64,000 nt of DNA. Origin: Sclerotiophoma versabilis. Its lineage: Eukaryota > Ascomycota > Dothideomycetes > Pleosporales > Didymellaceae. Positions 1 through 11,400 of the stretch are shown here, piece after piece. Numbering within the stretch: the stretch's first letter is position 1; every line of letters begins with the position of its first letter. The notes beneath the pieces were generated by a model. That model worked only from the letters and a program-made list of their open reading frames with translations, was not told the DNA's origin and ran no database searches. Made by a program: the position numbers and the translations under genes. The stretch spans positions 3,534,001 through 3,598,000 of the forward strand of contig JAAROD010000015.1 in the NCBI GenBank assembly GCA_012274445.1, in the 5' to 3' direction.

Positions 1-1407
1 CTCGTGTCAGCAGCAAGTCGAGCAGCGCCTCACGCTGGTCTTCTGTGATGTCGTTGCGGTACCTCTGCGCAAAGGCCAGCAAGCACTGATGCCAGATGAC
101 GGGCAGCTTGCCGGTGCCGCCCAGATCGCCGGCTACAGACTCGGTGTCCATGGCGTCGGCTGAACTGGCGCCAGCGGCGCGGAAGCGAAGGAAGTGGAAG
201 ACGAGGGCGTCGATGACCTTGAAAGGCAGCGCGTACTTCTTCTCCAGCAGTGTCTTGATGAAGATGTTGCAGGGACCTGCCGCGTCGGGGTCGCCGGACA
301 TCTGCTCAGCGGCGATCTCACACAGCCTGTGCAGGGCAGCGGCGGAGTGGAGGACGGGGACGGAGACCTTGGCGACGACGGATGCGACGATGGTGGCTTC
401 GCGCTGTGTGCAGCGGCCCTCTGTGAGCATGGGGAAGACGACGCCCTTGAAGAAGGCACTGGGCTTGTACAAGGCCTTCTTCAGAGAGTTGTACAGGTGG
501 ATGTTCAGCTTCTGTGTCTCGGCGATGTTGGACTGGACTGCTGGCAGCAGGACGGTGTTGAGGAAGATTTGTGCGTTGTAAGGTTTCGAGGAGATGAAGA
601 TACGGGTGGCGGCGTACATGGAGTTCGGTGTCCAGTCCTCGGGGCGTGTGATGGCGAGGAGGGTCTCCCAGGCGGGGATGGTGGGGAGAATCTTGAAGGG
701 CTTGGGGAGCTTGCCGGCCTTGTAGCGGGACAGGATGAGGCCGACCTTGCTGTAGACTAGAAGCTGTCAGTGTGTGTCTGCTGGGAGTGCGACTTCAGCA
801 TACCCTCGACGACCTTGGCTGGCAGCTCAACGGCGTCCTCTGGCGCGCCGCCGCCCATGATCTCGCGCGGCGCTTCGTCGCCGTCGCCGGCACCGCCTTC
901 GTGGGCAGCAATCTTCTCGAGGATCAAGGCGGCCAGGTCTGTGCCGGGCCCCGTTGGGGTTGTGTCTTGGCCGGGCCACTGGATGGGGTTGTCGTCTGTG
1001 GGGATGAACTTGTTCCACGCGGCCAGGTCGTTCGCGTCGATTTCTACCTCCTCGACCTCTTCGGCCTCGTCCTCGCCCCACGCCTCGTCGTCGTCGTCGA
1101 ACTGGCCGGACACATGCTCGTCGAGGTCCTCCTCGCCTAGCCTCTGCTCGAAGTCGAAGGCCGGGTTGGCGGCCTTGGGTGCACTCTTCTGGTTCTCGCG
1201 CTCGTCCTCTTCCTCGAGCTCGCGGCCAATGTCCAGGATCTTGCGCGAGCTCTTGGAGTCGACGTAGCCCTGGTCGGCGTCGTGGTCGGCCTTGGCGCGC
1301 TTGGTGCGCTTTGTCTTGTTCTTGTACGGGTCGGAGGGGAGGTATTCCTCGGCGAGGGGGTTGTGTCGCTGGCTCTGCACGCCGGGCGACTTTGGTGCTC
1401 TCGGCAT
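1..1407 (-). CDS. ENP1: Bystin / Enp1, 40S ribosome biogenesis factor (3' end cut off)
   Basis: Bystin (yeast Enp1) is a nucleolar and cytoplasmic factor needed for pre-40S maturation. The start is the ATG at 1407 (MPRAPKSPG). The N-terminal part is basic and then very acidic (DDDDEAW, EEVEEVEID), as in this family. I place one 47-nt intron at 757-803; it joins VVE to VYSKVGLILSRYKAGKLPKPFKI, followed by PAWETLLAITRPEDWTPN, which is the conserved bystin core. The frame stays open to base 1, so the C-terminus lies outside the window. The gene is divergent from the Bre2 gene, with about 310 bp between the starts. The family call is firm; the exact splice sites are by eye. Confidence 0.92.
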
Positions 1408-1718
1408 GGCGGGTGTGTGGTGGGTGGTGGGTGGTGGGTGTGTGGAGTATTGCAGTGGGTGGGGTGAATATCGCTTGGGCGCGGGGGCTGTCTCCTGCGT
1501 GTCGCCGTGGGCACTGCGTACTGGCGTGCGGAGAATGTGAAGGCGGCCGTGAGCGTTCGGTCGCGAGTCGCAAAAAGCTGGACCGCAGCGGCAACAAAAA
1601 ATTGGTGGGGGCTGCCGAAGCAGGGTCCGTGCAGATCGCCGGTCGCGCTGCAGCACCGGAGCTCAGAGCTTCTGGCGTCCAACCCTGGCGGAAGCTAACC
1701 ACCACCACCACCACCACC
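1408..1718. promoter_or_regulatory. Divergent promoter region, bystin / Bre2
   Basis: This 311-bp gap separates two outward-facing start codons. It contains a G/T-rich run of GGGTGGTGGGTG type at about 1412-1440 and a short CAC triplet run directly before the Bre2 ATG (1700-1718). No TATA box is evident. Nothing else was recognised. Confidence 0.4.
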
Positions 1719-3485
1719 ATGGCAGAGCCGCCGCCGCCCTCCCGGTCGCACACGCCCACGCTCGCGCCGCCCCTGCGCCGGCCGCTCGACGAAGACCACG
1801 TGCCGGCGGTGTCGTCCCCGCTCAACCCCAACCCCAGCAGCGAGGCGGCGGCGCGTCCGCGGGCCGGGATGCCCCCCCGCGAGCGCGAGCGCAGGGAGAA
1901 GCGCGAGACGCTCAAGAAGCGCGAGGCGTCGGGCAGCACGCGGGCCAGCACGCCCACGGCCAAGCCCAAGAAGCAGAAGCGCGCGGCGGCCGACTCGCCG
2001 ATGCGATACTCGATCCCCGAGCCCAAGGCGGCCGACTACAACCCGCCCAAGGACGGCGTCTTCCTGTCGCGCGAGCCGGCGCCCCTCTACGCGCCCGACG
2101 GCCGCTCCGAGCTGCGCAAGCCGCACGACTACGCGTGGAACAAGAAGGGCTACCGCTACACGCACTGCGTCGCCGACCCGCTGTTCCGCCACAAGCAGTA
2201 CTACCGCCAGAGCGACTCGCGCCCCTACGGCCCGCGCATGAGCCACGAGGACTCGGACAAGTGGTTCTTCTTCGACGACACGGCCACCATCGTCTCGCAG
2301 GAGAAGGGCTGGCGCATGGGCCGCGCCAACGTCGTCGCCCGCGAGGGCCGCATGTACTACGAGGTCAAGATCCTGCGCGGCATCCCGCTCGACGGCCCCC
2401 GCGACCCCACCGACCCCAGCACCGGCGACACCAGGCCCGGCCCTCACGTCCGCATGGGCTGGGCGCGCCGCGAGGCCCCGCTCGACGGGCCCGTGGGCTT
2501 CGACGGCTACAGCTACGCCATCACCGACGCCCGCTTCGAGGCCCAGCACCGCTCGCGCGCCTCCAAGATCTTCCGCCCGCTGCCCAAGGGCGCCAAGAGC
2601 AAGCACATGAAGGCCCGCCCGCCGCACGGCAAGCCCGTGCCCGTCGAGTACGTGACGGACCAGCACATGGCCGAGGGCGACGTCATCGGCCTGGAGATCC
2701 AGCTGCCCTCGCTCGCCATGCACCGCAAGGTCGTCGACGCCATCTACAACCCCGCCGTCGACCTCGGCGACGGCTTCGACACGGCCTCCAACGCCGACCC
2801 CTTCGACCGCCCGCTCGACATCATCCGCGACCGCATCCCCGTCCCCTACAAGGGCAACTTCTACTTTGAGCAGCTCGACTACCAGCCCACCAAGATGGTC
2901 GAAGCCTACCACGACCGCGGGCCCGTGCCCAAGATCCACCCCTCGCCCAACCACGACGAAGTCAGCCTGCGCTCGCTGCCGCACTCGCACATCAAAGTCT
3001 ACAAGAACGGCCAGGAGGTCGGCATCGCCTTTGAGAACCTGCTCGCCTTCCTGCCCCCGGCCAGCGTGCCCTCGCTCGAGGCCGTCAAAGCCGGCGCCAG
3101 GACGGGCTTCGACGACGGCATGGTCGGCTACCTGCCCGCCATCAGCGTCTTCAACGGCGGCATCGCCCAGGTCAACATGGGGCCGGACTTTTGGTGTGCT
3201 CCTGAGGAGGTCAAGAAGTACCAGCATGCCGACACCGACTCGCCTGCGCCTGCGCCTGCTGTCGAGGGCCGCCGGTTGCGCGCCGTCGGTGAGCGCTTCA
3301 AGGAGCAGATCGCCGAGGACATTGTGTGGGACATTATCGACGAGGTCGACTTCTTCACCCAGGACGGCGGGTGGGAGTACAAGGGCGACGCCCCACCGGA
3401 CGTCAAAGGCAGTGCCACGCCCCGGGCGAGGGGATTCGCGAACCCAGACGAGAACCTGGGCGTCGAAGTCGGGAGGCGGTATTGA
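1719..3485 (+). CDS. BRE2: Bre2/Ash2-type SPRY protein, COMPASS (Set1) complex subunit
   Basis: This 588-aa protein matches the Ash2/Bre2 subunit of COMPASS, which with Swd1, Swd3 and Sdc1 stimulates Set1 to methylate histone H3 lysine 4 in the nucleus. I chose the ATG at 1719 because it lies in a good CCACCATGG context; the frame is open upstream, but that part looks like leader. After a proline- and basic-rich N-terminus (about 1-95) comes the Ash2 core: DYAWNKKGYRYTHCVADP, then the SPRY region with KWFFFDD, WRMGRANV, YYEVKI, HVRMGWARR and DGYSYAI, split by an acidic/proline insert as in other Ash2 proteins. No intron is needed. Third codon positions are almost all G or C, far more than in the neighbouring genes. 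Confidence 0.9.
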   Translation: MAEPPPPSRSHTPTLAPPLRRPLDEDHVPAVSSPLNPNPSSEAAARPRAGMPPRERERREKRETLKKREASGSTRASTPTAKPKKQKRAAADSPMRYSIPEPKAADYNPPKDGVFLSREPAPLYAPDGRSELRKPHDYAWNKKGYRYTHCVADPLFRHKQYYRQSDSRPYGPRMSHEDSDKWFFFDDTATIVSQEKGWRMGRANVVAREGRMYYEVKILRGIPLDGPRDPTDPSTGDTRPGPHVRMGWARREAPLDGPVGFDGYSYAITDARFEAQHRSRASKIFRPLPKGAKSKHMKARPPHGKPVPVEYVTDQHMAEGDVIGLEIQLPSLAMHRKVVDAIYNPAVDLGDGFDTASNADPFDRPLDIIRDRIPVPYKGNFYFEQLDYQPTKMVEAYHDRGPVPKIHPSPNHDEVSLRSLPHSHIKVYKNGQEVGIAFENLLAFLPPASVPSLEAVKAGARTGFDDGMVGYLPAISVFNGGIAQVNMGPDFWCAPEEVKKYQHADTDSPAPAPAVEGRRLRAVGERFKEQIAEDIVWDIIDEVDFFTQDGGWEYKGDAPPDVKGSATPRARGFANPDENLGVEVGRRY

Positions 3486-4148
3486 GTGGCCAGACGCCGC
3501 ACGTACCCCACATACAAACGCGCAAGTGTACGATTACAAGGTCGATTATAAGTACGATTATGAGTGTGAAGTTGTACAAATATACAACCATACAATTATA
3601 CAATCATACGAGTAAGATGATGAATGTGCGAATTTCAAAGCACAGCATAAAACCAACCACCCCATAACTTTTTTGTGCACCCAACAATAATAATTACAAA
3701 CACAAGTAAGAATATCAAATTATACAATCATATGGGGATATTTACTAGTACTAACTAACTAACTTACTTACTCACTCACTCACTAGACTAGACCAGACCA
3801 GACTAGACCAGACTAGACTAGACTAGACTAGACTAGATTGTATTCTTTTATATCATGTCATATCATATCATATTTTATTATGATTCATACCATACCATAC
3901 CGTACCGTACCAGGCAGGTTAGATCCAGATTAGATCCATCCAAATCCACAGAAGAAAGAGGATTTCAAGTATAACGACCTATAACCTAACGCCAGTCGAG
4001 ATGATGGTTTGTAATTCAAAATGCATGCTTGGGTGGGTGGGTAGTTTGCTCGTCTTGTTGTGTTGTCTTGTGACGCGGTTCTTTAAACTCGTTTTATCTC
4101 ATCCACATCCACGTCCATGTCCATGTCCATGTCTACGACTACAACTCG
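3486..4148. repeat. Intergenic low-complexity block with short tandem repeats
   Basis: No gene is seen between the convergent Bre2 and PQ-loop genes. The stretch is AT-rich and full of microsatellite-like tracts: ACTA/ACTT/CTCA tetramers at about 3750-3784, an imperfect TAGAC/CAGAC pentamer array at about 3783-3836, and ATATC and CATAC pentamers at about 3853-3912. It probably holds the two 3' ends. Confidence 0.7.
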
Positions 4149-5681
4149 TCACCGTGGACTCCCTGCGAGCGCGCCGTAACTCCTCGGACTCGCATGTCTG
4201 CCAGTGCCCAGCAGCGCCCTGGCCTCATCTAGCGCCCCTCCGCGAATCGGGATGCTCTCGCTCCTGCCCTTGCTGCCCTTGCTGCTCGTGCTCGCGGGGC
4301 TCAGCGAGCGCGGGGTCGGTGTCTGCGCCGGCGTCGTGGCCCGGCTGACCGACGGGGTCGCGGCGACACTCACGGCGGGCGCCCATCCGCGCATCCACCC
4401 GCTCACCCTGCGCCAGTGCAGGCGCCTCCGCTTCGGCACGCCGTGGTCGTCGATCGTGACGATGATCTCGTCGTCCCGGAGCACGGTGCGCCCCCGCGCG
4501 TCCTTCAGCTCGCCGTCGCCGAAATACACAAACTGCAGCCCCACCGCCGCGTCCATGAGCAGCACGCCCGCCGCGCCCAGGAAGAACGGGAGCGCGCGCA
4601 GGATCCACTCCGTGCGCACGCTGCCCTCGGCCGTCCAGCCGCTGTTGGGCGGGAAGTCCTGCCATGCGCTGGGGTTGGTCAGGAGTGAGGAGCTGTAGAA
4701 CAGGTTGCCGAAGAAGGCGGCGGCGAAGAGCGAGGGTGAGAGGCCCGCGGTGCTGCGGCGTACTTGGTTCTTGTAGAGCTGTGGCAGCCGGCTGCCGAGG
4801 TAGAGGAATGTGGATGACCACGAGAAGACCTTGCCCAGCAACTCCTGCGTTGTCATGCCTGTGTCGGCGGAGGCGGAGAGGGTGTATACCGGGGAGGGGG
4901 AGCTGGTGGGGTGGGCGACTGTGCCGTGCGAGAGGACGGCGAAGACCATGCTGATGTAGAGCACCGTCTTGGGCGAGGGCAGAGGGGAGCTCGAGGCCCC
5001 TGCGCGGCGGATGTTGCGATTCGAAGGCGTCCCGGAGGCTTCCAGCAGTCGAGGTCCACCCATGGGAGACACTGCGTACGACTCCTTGACGCCGCTGGGC
5101 GAGCGCGCAAAGTTGGGTATCCGGAACGCGTCGAGGGGAGCCGAGTGCTGGACTTCCATGTCTTTCTTGTCTGACTTTGTGTCTGGTGACTCTGGCGCTT
5201 TGCCTTTCGACACTTGCTGCATGCCACCGCTGCCGTTCCCATTATCGTTCTCCCCGCTCCTCCAGCGACCCCAGATCGGCCGCAGTGGCCGTCCGTGGTG
5301 CAGAAGCTCATACCAGATCCACTGCCCTGTGAGGCCACAGTCGACGAACACGTAGTAGCTAGCAATGACGATCTGCCAGGTCGCCTGCCCTGTGAAAAGA
5401 CAGCCCAAGAGGTTCGTCAGATCTCCGAGCAGCCATTCTGTGAGGAAGTACACGCTAAGCCCCGATGTGGACTTGAGCTTGTAGTTTTTGTATATTTGTG
5501 GCAGCTGCGCGAACAGCCACGATATAATACTACATGTGCCGAGGAGGATCGATACGAGGGCGAGGTAAGACGGTATGCAGGTGTGGAAGGTTATGGATAG
5601 GGCTTGGAGGAAGTCGTCTGCCGGCTCGCAGTGAAGTGGTAGACTCGGTTGGTCGATCCGAAGCAGTCTGTAGGGCAGCAT
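4149..5681 (-). CDS. PQ-loop repeat membrane protein (vacuolar cationic amino acid exporter type)
   Basis: This is a 510-aa multi-pass protein with two PQ-loop repeats, the hallmark of the Ypq1-3/Rtc2 and PQLC2 group, which exports basic amino acids from vacuoles or lysosomes. The first repeat is LPQIYKNYKLKSTSGLS with PQ at residues 61-62; the second is LPQLYKNQVRRSTAGLS with PQ at about 300-301. Hydrophobic helices surround both. Between the halves lies a polar linker (about 130-235), and the tail is a long hydrophilic, Ser/Thr-rich region (about 410-510), both probably cytosolic. The ATG at 5681 opens the frame and no intron is needed. Substrate and vacuolar location are inferred from the family. 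Confidence 0.87.
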   Translation of the reverse strand: MLPYRLLRIDQPSLPLHCEPADDFLQALSITFHTCIPSYLALVSILLGTCSIISWLFAQLPQIYKNYKLKSTSGLSVYFLTEWLLGDLTNLLGCLFTGQATWQIVIASYYVFVDCGLTGQWIWYELLHHGRPLRPIWGRWRSGENDNGNGSGGMQQVSKGKAPESPDTKSDKKDMEVQHSAPLDAFRIPNFARSPSGVKESYAVSPMGGPRLLEASGTPSNRNIRRAGASSSPLPSPKTVLYISMVFAVLSHGTVAHPTSSPSPVYTLSASADTGMTTQELLGKVFSWSSTFLYLGSRLPQLYKNQVRRSTAGLSPSLFAAAFFGNLFYSSSLLTNPSAWQDFPPNSGWTAEGSVRTEWILRALPFFLGAAGVLLMDAAVGLQFVYFGDGELKDARGRTVLRDDEIIVTIDDHGVPKRRRLHWRRVSGWMRGWAPAVSVAATPSVSRATTPAQTPTPRSLSPASTSSKGSKGRSESIPIRGGALDEARALLGTGRHASPRSYGALAGSPR

Positions 5682-6942
5682 GGCGCCGCAGGTTCGGTTC
5701 GCACCGATTGTAGGTGAAGAATGAAGGGTCCAGTCGCTCCTCCCTTCTCGAGTTGTTTTGACGTGCTGCGACTCCGGTGGTCAGGTGCCGTTTCGAGGCG
5801 CGCGTGGGTACAGCCACGCGGGCGCAGTCGTGACCTGGGATTCAGAAGAGCGGATCTCCTATATCAGAAGCAGCCCAAGCCCTGCAAGACCAAACACAGA
5901 TACTCGGCGGGGTGTTCGCGACGTCCACGAACTCGCGGGCGGTGAAGTCGGCCTCGGCTCAGCGTAGATAAGGCTTGCTCGAAGGACACGCGAACACAGC
6001 ACGACGCGACTGTGAGAGAGGTCGCTGGTTGAAGCAAGGGAAATGAATAAGACGGAGGTAGGAGAGGGAAGAGAAGCCGTCAATCGTTAGTAGTAGGAAG
6101 CAACAGCAGCGCAAGGCGCAGCAGAGTCATCGAAATCGAGCATCAGTCAACCACACCCACACCCACACCCACACCCACACCTAGGCGAGACGATCCCCGG
6201 GCTCGGATAGCCCGATACGATGTAAAGCGCGCCATGCGGTACACGGCGGCTCCAGCACCGATTCGAGGTAGTGGTCTCTGGGGCTGGGGCGGGTGCGATA
6301 GTTCTGGGCGGACAATCCCACCCGCAATGTGACATGGAGATAGTGATGATAAGAGATAGCGGCGCCGCTTGGTCTGCACGCGATCAGCTCCCGCCGCCAG
6401 GGATGCCGGTTGTGGCTTGGCGGGGTCTCAGTCTTGCCGGAGCGCGCACCACGCGCTGTGAGAAGGCTGCAATTATTCATCTGCGAGTCGCTGTGCATGC
6501 AGGCGAGATGCGCGGAGGGCAGTGATGCGCATGGCCCTAGCAGCGTCCCCAGCAGAGTCCCCAGCATGGCGGGGCCAGAGCATGCAGGGAGCCCGCCCCG
6601 CCTCCGTCATCGCAGCAATGCAACAACTAATAAACACCACTAAGGCGCCAGCAGCGCTCCAAAACGTAAGGGAAACGCGAGCGACTCCGGAAACACGTCA
6701 CACGGGCATATCGCACGGGCGAGGCCTGAGATGATTGTCACGAGAAACATACCGTTCCGCGTTCGGGCATGATTGTTACTAATTTATATATGGCTGCGCA
6801 GAGTGCACGTCATGCTTGTTGCTGCCATTACACAATATCAGAGGCTCCATCGACCCTCGAGTACCCGTGCTGCTGAGCCTTCCATCGTGGACTGCGACTC
6901 GTCAGCAGCGCTCGAAAGGCACGATGCGCATCGCTGGACATA
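5682..6942. other. Intergenic region with a CACACC hexamer tract
   Basis: No convincing gene is present; the short frames here have no family likeness. A tract of about five CACACC/CCCACA hexamers lies at about 6149-6181. It should hold the PQ-loop gene promoter (near 5682-6100) and the 3' end of the next gene. Confidence 0.5.
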
Positions 6943-7745
6943 CTAGAAGAAGTTCTTGAACCCGACAATCCCCGCCGTCATCGCCGCATACCCTCCCAGC
7001 AGGTTGCCCCAGCTCGTTCCTGCCTGACCCACGGCCAGCGCAGCCAGATCGTACACCAGACATCCGCCAAAGATCCAGTCGCTCACGCTCGCCGCAGCTG
7101 CAAAACCCACTCCAGTTGCGAGCTGCACGAGCCCTGAGGGTGGGACGCCGCGGTAGTAGGCGGCTGACGTGTTGTGCAGGAGATCGAGGACGCCAATGCC
7201 CGCGAACGTCTTTGCGACAACGTGGGTGAGGAAGTTGGGCGTCGAGCCGCGGTCGAGCGGTTCGAGCGTCGTCGCGATGTAGCCCAGTTGCGCGACTGTG
7301 TTAATGATGACGAAGATGTTTGATGTCTCGAGGTTGTTCGAGTTCCAGAAGAACATCCACGCTATATCCTGTTAGCATGGGCTTGCTATGTGTTGCGCAT
7401 GCTCCAAGTGAGCTGGACGCAGTTCAGAGACTAGAGCCCGACGCGAGACCTACTTCCAATGCAGAAGTTCCCCAGACTGTAAACCCAGGCAAACTTGTTC
7501 ATCATAGTCCTGTCTGCAGACGTCCCTTCCTGATTCCACAGCTTCCATAGCCAAGCGAGCTGGAACAGTTGCTGCGGGAAGAAGAAGCCCGCAATCGCAT
7601 ACGGGTACGGTGAGAACGCCGCAAGGTTCTTGTTGTGAATGTCAAGCATGTTCGGCTTCGAAAACATGCCATATTGCTGCGCTGCAAAGTCGAAGAGGAA
7701 CGAGGCGGGCGCGAGATAGCGCACTGTAGATTGTGTGTTGCCCAT
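6943..7745 (-). CDS. Conserved-looking membrane protein of unknown function, possible N-myristoylation
   Basis: Two exons (7454-7745 and 6943-7361) joined across a 92-nt intron (7362-7453, donor GTAGGT, acceptor ATATAG) give 236 aa. I do not recognise the family. The protein is strongly hydrophobic, with about five or six likely membrane segments, among them YAIAGFFFPQQLFQLAWLW (about 52-70), FAWVYSLGNFCIGTWMFFW spanning the splice, IFVIINTVAQLGYIA, and a C-terminal pair ending IVGFKNFF. The N-terminus MGNTQS fits the MGxxxS N-myristoylation pattern, which could hold the N-terminus on a membrane; this is an inference. The joined frame runs through conserved-looking aromatic residues at the splice (CIGTWMFFWNSNN), which supports the intron. 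Confidence 0.72.
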
Positions 7746-8479
7746 TTTCAACGAAGATTCAAATGTAGAAGGGTTTGAACTAGATCAAGGTCTTGAAAAA
7801 CCGTGAGGATTCAGAATGGTACTGCTGAGCGCTGCCGTGAGCGCATTTTGAGATTCCCATACTTCCAAAGTCGTGCACGTCATCTGCTAATGCGTATCTG
7901 TGATCTCAGGGTCCGGGCCAGCATCGGTACGCTGGAGACACCGTCCACCATCATCGCCGGGACGCGGTGCAACTCGGAGCCCGAGGCGTGCTCTCAGGCG
8001 GACATCATCGTTGTTGGGGTCTGAGAAGTAGGAGGATTTTCTCATCCAGAGCAACTGTCAGCGGAAGCTCTCTTGGGTCTGAAGAGGCATCTACCTACCT
8101 ACTCTGCGGATTGATTGATCGATCATCTTCAGCGATAACATTGAGCTCGCGTATACATGCTATAACAGCTCAACGACAGCTTCGGTCGTTACTGCAATCC
8201 GGAGTTGACGCTTCTCGAACATGTGATGGTGTTGAGTTGAAGTAGAGGAGTGCTTCGTAGTCATGTCGTCGTTGTTGTTGCTGTCGTCATTGTTGCAATC
8301 GTGAGCTGTCCGCGGAAGACAAACTGAGCAGGTCAAGTACACGATCGAGGCGCTTTGAACTGAACGAAGACATCATTATAATGAACTATATCAAATGGCA
8401 TGCGTATCCTGTCCATGGTACACAAGCCTGGTATCCGTACAACCAAACGCCATAAACTTTCCTCTTCACACACGCAACA
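7746..8479. other. Intergenic region, no gene seen
   Basis: No frame here resembles a protein family. It holds the promoter of the membrane protein gene and the 3' flank of the polymerase delta gene. A GTT/GTC trinucleotide-rich patch lies at about 8265-8295. Confidence 0.4.
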
Positions 8480-11400
8480 CTACCAGAGCGCAGCGTCCTT
8501 GTCGAATCGCACCATCTCTTTCCCTGCGTCTTCAACATCCTTTCTCGCTTTCATCCGCATGTAGAAAATTGGACAATCTCTACTCGCACAGATAACCTCA
8601 CAGTGAATACTGCCCTGGCACCGCTGACACTGCGTCCAGAGCCTCGAAAAGCGAACCTCCAGCTCACTGACCTTGCTGAGTTGTTTCTGGTACAGCTCGC
8701 TGATTCGCGGACGACAGTTTTCACACACTGCACCCTCCTTCTCGTGGGCAGCGGTGAGAGGCTTCTTGCAACCCATACAAGTCTGTGTCTTCTTTGCGAA
8801 CTTCATCAGTCCGCCCACCGTCGGTACTGCGACAGAGATGGCTCTCGTGTGTTCACCAGTCAGGAGCGAATTAGCTTTTTTCTCGCCGAGAATGGGCTCG
8901 AAAATTCTGCCCAGTGGTTTTGCTAGCTGGTTGTCGAGGTAATACCGTGTATCGATGGGTAAGTTATTCTCCAGTACCCAGATAGGATCTTCGGACTTCT
9001 CGTAGTTCTTCGAACCACTGGCGGCCTTGACCATGACATACGCAACACGATCACCTAGTGCTGGGGCGGAACCAGCATCGCGCTTCTTCATTCGTTCGGC
9101 GAGCTCGACATGAGCTTGCTTATTTGCGTAACCACCTTTGCCTTCCTTGTCCTCTTGCTTCGTGAGCGCTTTCGTGATGACAAGATTGGACATGTCGATC
9201 TTGTTCTGTAAAAGATCCGAGATGGTATCCTTGACGAACCTAGGCTTTGTCAGTGATGGTGCGGATGGGCGGATACCAAGTGGACTTACTCTTGGGCGCC
9301 CTCGGGGTCTTGATCGATCAACAACATGCGCAATGATGTTTCGATGACTGTTTGCACGAGGCGACAGTTGTCACGTCGAACCGTCTCGATACCTTTTGTA
9401 TCCATCTTGTCCCACTTGTCCGGGTTCGTCCAGTATAGACCGGCGTAACGCTTCTTGTTGATCAAAAGGTAAGGGAAGTAGACCTTCTCGAACTCGAGCT
9501 TAATGGGTTTGATGAACTTCGAAGACACATAATCCGCTGCCTCCTGACCTAGCTTCATAGCTTCTGACAGTTCCGAAGTACCAAATTTGACCATGACGGA
9601 GTCGGTGTCACCATAGATGACTTCTGCGTCGTGGGTGTATCCATTTGCGATAGTGTATTTTGCTTCAACTTCGGCCTTGGTCTTCTCAATCATCTGGCGA
9701 CCGAAACTAGTCGTACTACTGGCGATGGCCAGACAGGGCAGCTTTCCGTTTGTGGCACCTGTGAGACCGTATACCGAGTTGGCGCTGACTTTCAAAGCCA
9801 GTTGACGACCGTTCAGAACAGCCTTCTTGAAGGGATCCGTCTCGACAGCTAGCTCCTTCTTGGCCTTTTTACGGGCAGCAAGCAGTTCTTCAAGAATCTG
9901 TGAGAGGAGACCTTTGCGAGTCTTGACTGTACAGAACATGTCCCCGTTTGGCGTCACGATGTAGTCTTCGTCTTTCTTCATCTTGAGCTTTTCTACTGTT
10001 GCTCTATCAAGCCAAGTTGTGTAACACAAGTTATGTGCCTGCATGATACTGGGATACAGCGAAGCGAAATCGAGGGTGGCGACGGGCTGCTTGTAGTATC
10101 CACGCTTTGGCTCAATGACGGTCGCACCTTCATACTGATCTTCACCACTGCCCTGGTTTGGTAGGTCCGGGCAAATAAGCTGATGATCCAGGGCTTTTCG
10201 GAACAGTTGACTGATGAACCTAACCTGCTGCCCTCGAGCCAAGAGATAATTGAAAGGCACACCTGTGACCCTTGCCATCTCGGTATAGTTGACCAGACAC
10301 ATGAGCTTGTCCAGCAATCGTTGCGGTAGATATGCATCCTTCAAGCAGTATACTGCCAATCGTCGCCGAGAGTTCGAATCACCGTTGAACAGTTCTGTGA
10401 TCATGCTGTGGTGTACGTCCTCCTTCTGCTCTTTCAAAAAATGCGCACACACAGAGTTGAGCGTGTAACTTCGCAACTGGTGATCGCGCTGAATGAGTTG
10501 AAGCAAGTCAAGTTGAATGCGACCGTTGGTATTAGTCGTCTTTGTGTCTCGACTGCCCAACTGCTTACTCGAGAAGTTCGAGGTCTCCACCTTGGACTGC
10601 ACTGTCTTTAGTCGAGACCAGTAAGGAAACTTCGCGAGCTTGAGGTGCTTAGCACGATCCAGGAGGTATGGAAAATCAAAATTGGCAATGTTGTATCCGA
10701 TTATGACATCGGGGTCAACCTCCTCGACGAAATCGCGCCACTTCATCAACATATCGCCTTCATCGGCGAAGGAGAAGATCTGTGTGGCCACAATGGAGCT
10801 AACTGTGTCCAGACAGAAGACATTTCTCACGAAAGGCTTGTCCTCGCCATTCCGAGTGACAACGTTGGCAATCTGAATAACAGGGTCCACGTTCGCTTCC
10901 GGGAAGACACCTTTGCGACCAGCGCATTCGATGTCAAAGGAGAGGATACGAAGAGGTGCTGACTTTGCCCACTCGCCTTCCGATTGGTGAGCAATAAGGT
11001 CGGTGTAATGTATTTGCGCCTCGATTTGGCAGTTCGAGTGCTGGTCTCGCGGATGGAGGAGCTTGTATTTTCCAGCCGGCGCCTCGACCCACGACATGCC
11101 TGCGATTTTCGTGTCGATCATGAACCTCAAGACGTATGCGATGTTGTCGAATGTCAGAATGCCATCCTCACGAGCGGGCCAGAGCCTCTTGTAGTTGGCG
11201 TAGCCCTTCTGTACCATAGTCCGTACGCGGTTGATCATCTTCGGGTCGTTGACAGTAATCTTGAGGTATGGACTCTTCTGGTTGCCCTGGAAGCGGAGGA
11301 TGTTCTCTCTCATGCACATTTGGACAGAAGTAATGACAGCTGAGTGCTGGTTGAACTGTTTCTGGCATTCGCTCTCGAGGAAAGTCTGGTATGGCTTGCA

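Noticed and set aside
827..2026. 399-codon minus-strand frame spanning the bystin start and promoter
   Set aside because: It is Arg/Ser low-complexity text in the wrong frame relative to bystin.
1695..3227. 510-codon open frame on the minus strand inside Bre2
   Set aside because: It is a by-product of GC-ending codons on the plus strand; its Val/Gly/Leu/Arg-rich text has no domain, while the plus strand has clear Ash2 motifs.
6149..6181. CACACC hexamers as possible internal telomere sequence
   Set aside because: Filamentous ascomycete telomeres are TTAGGG/CCCTAA; this tract does not match and is short.
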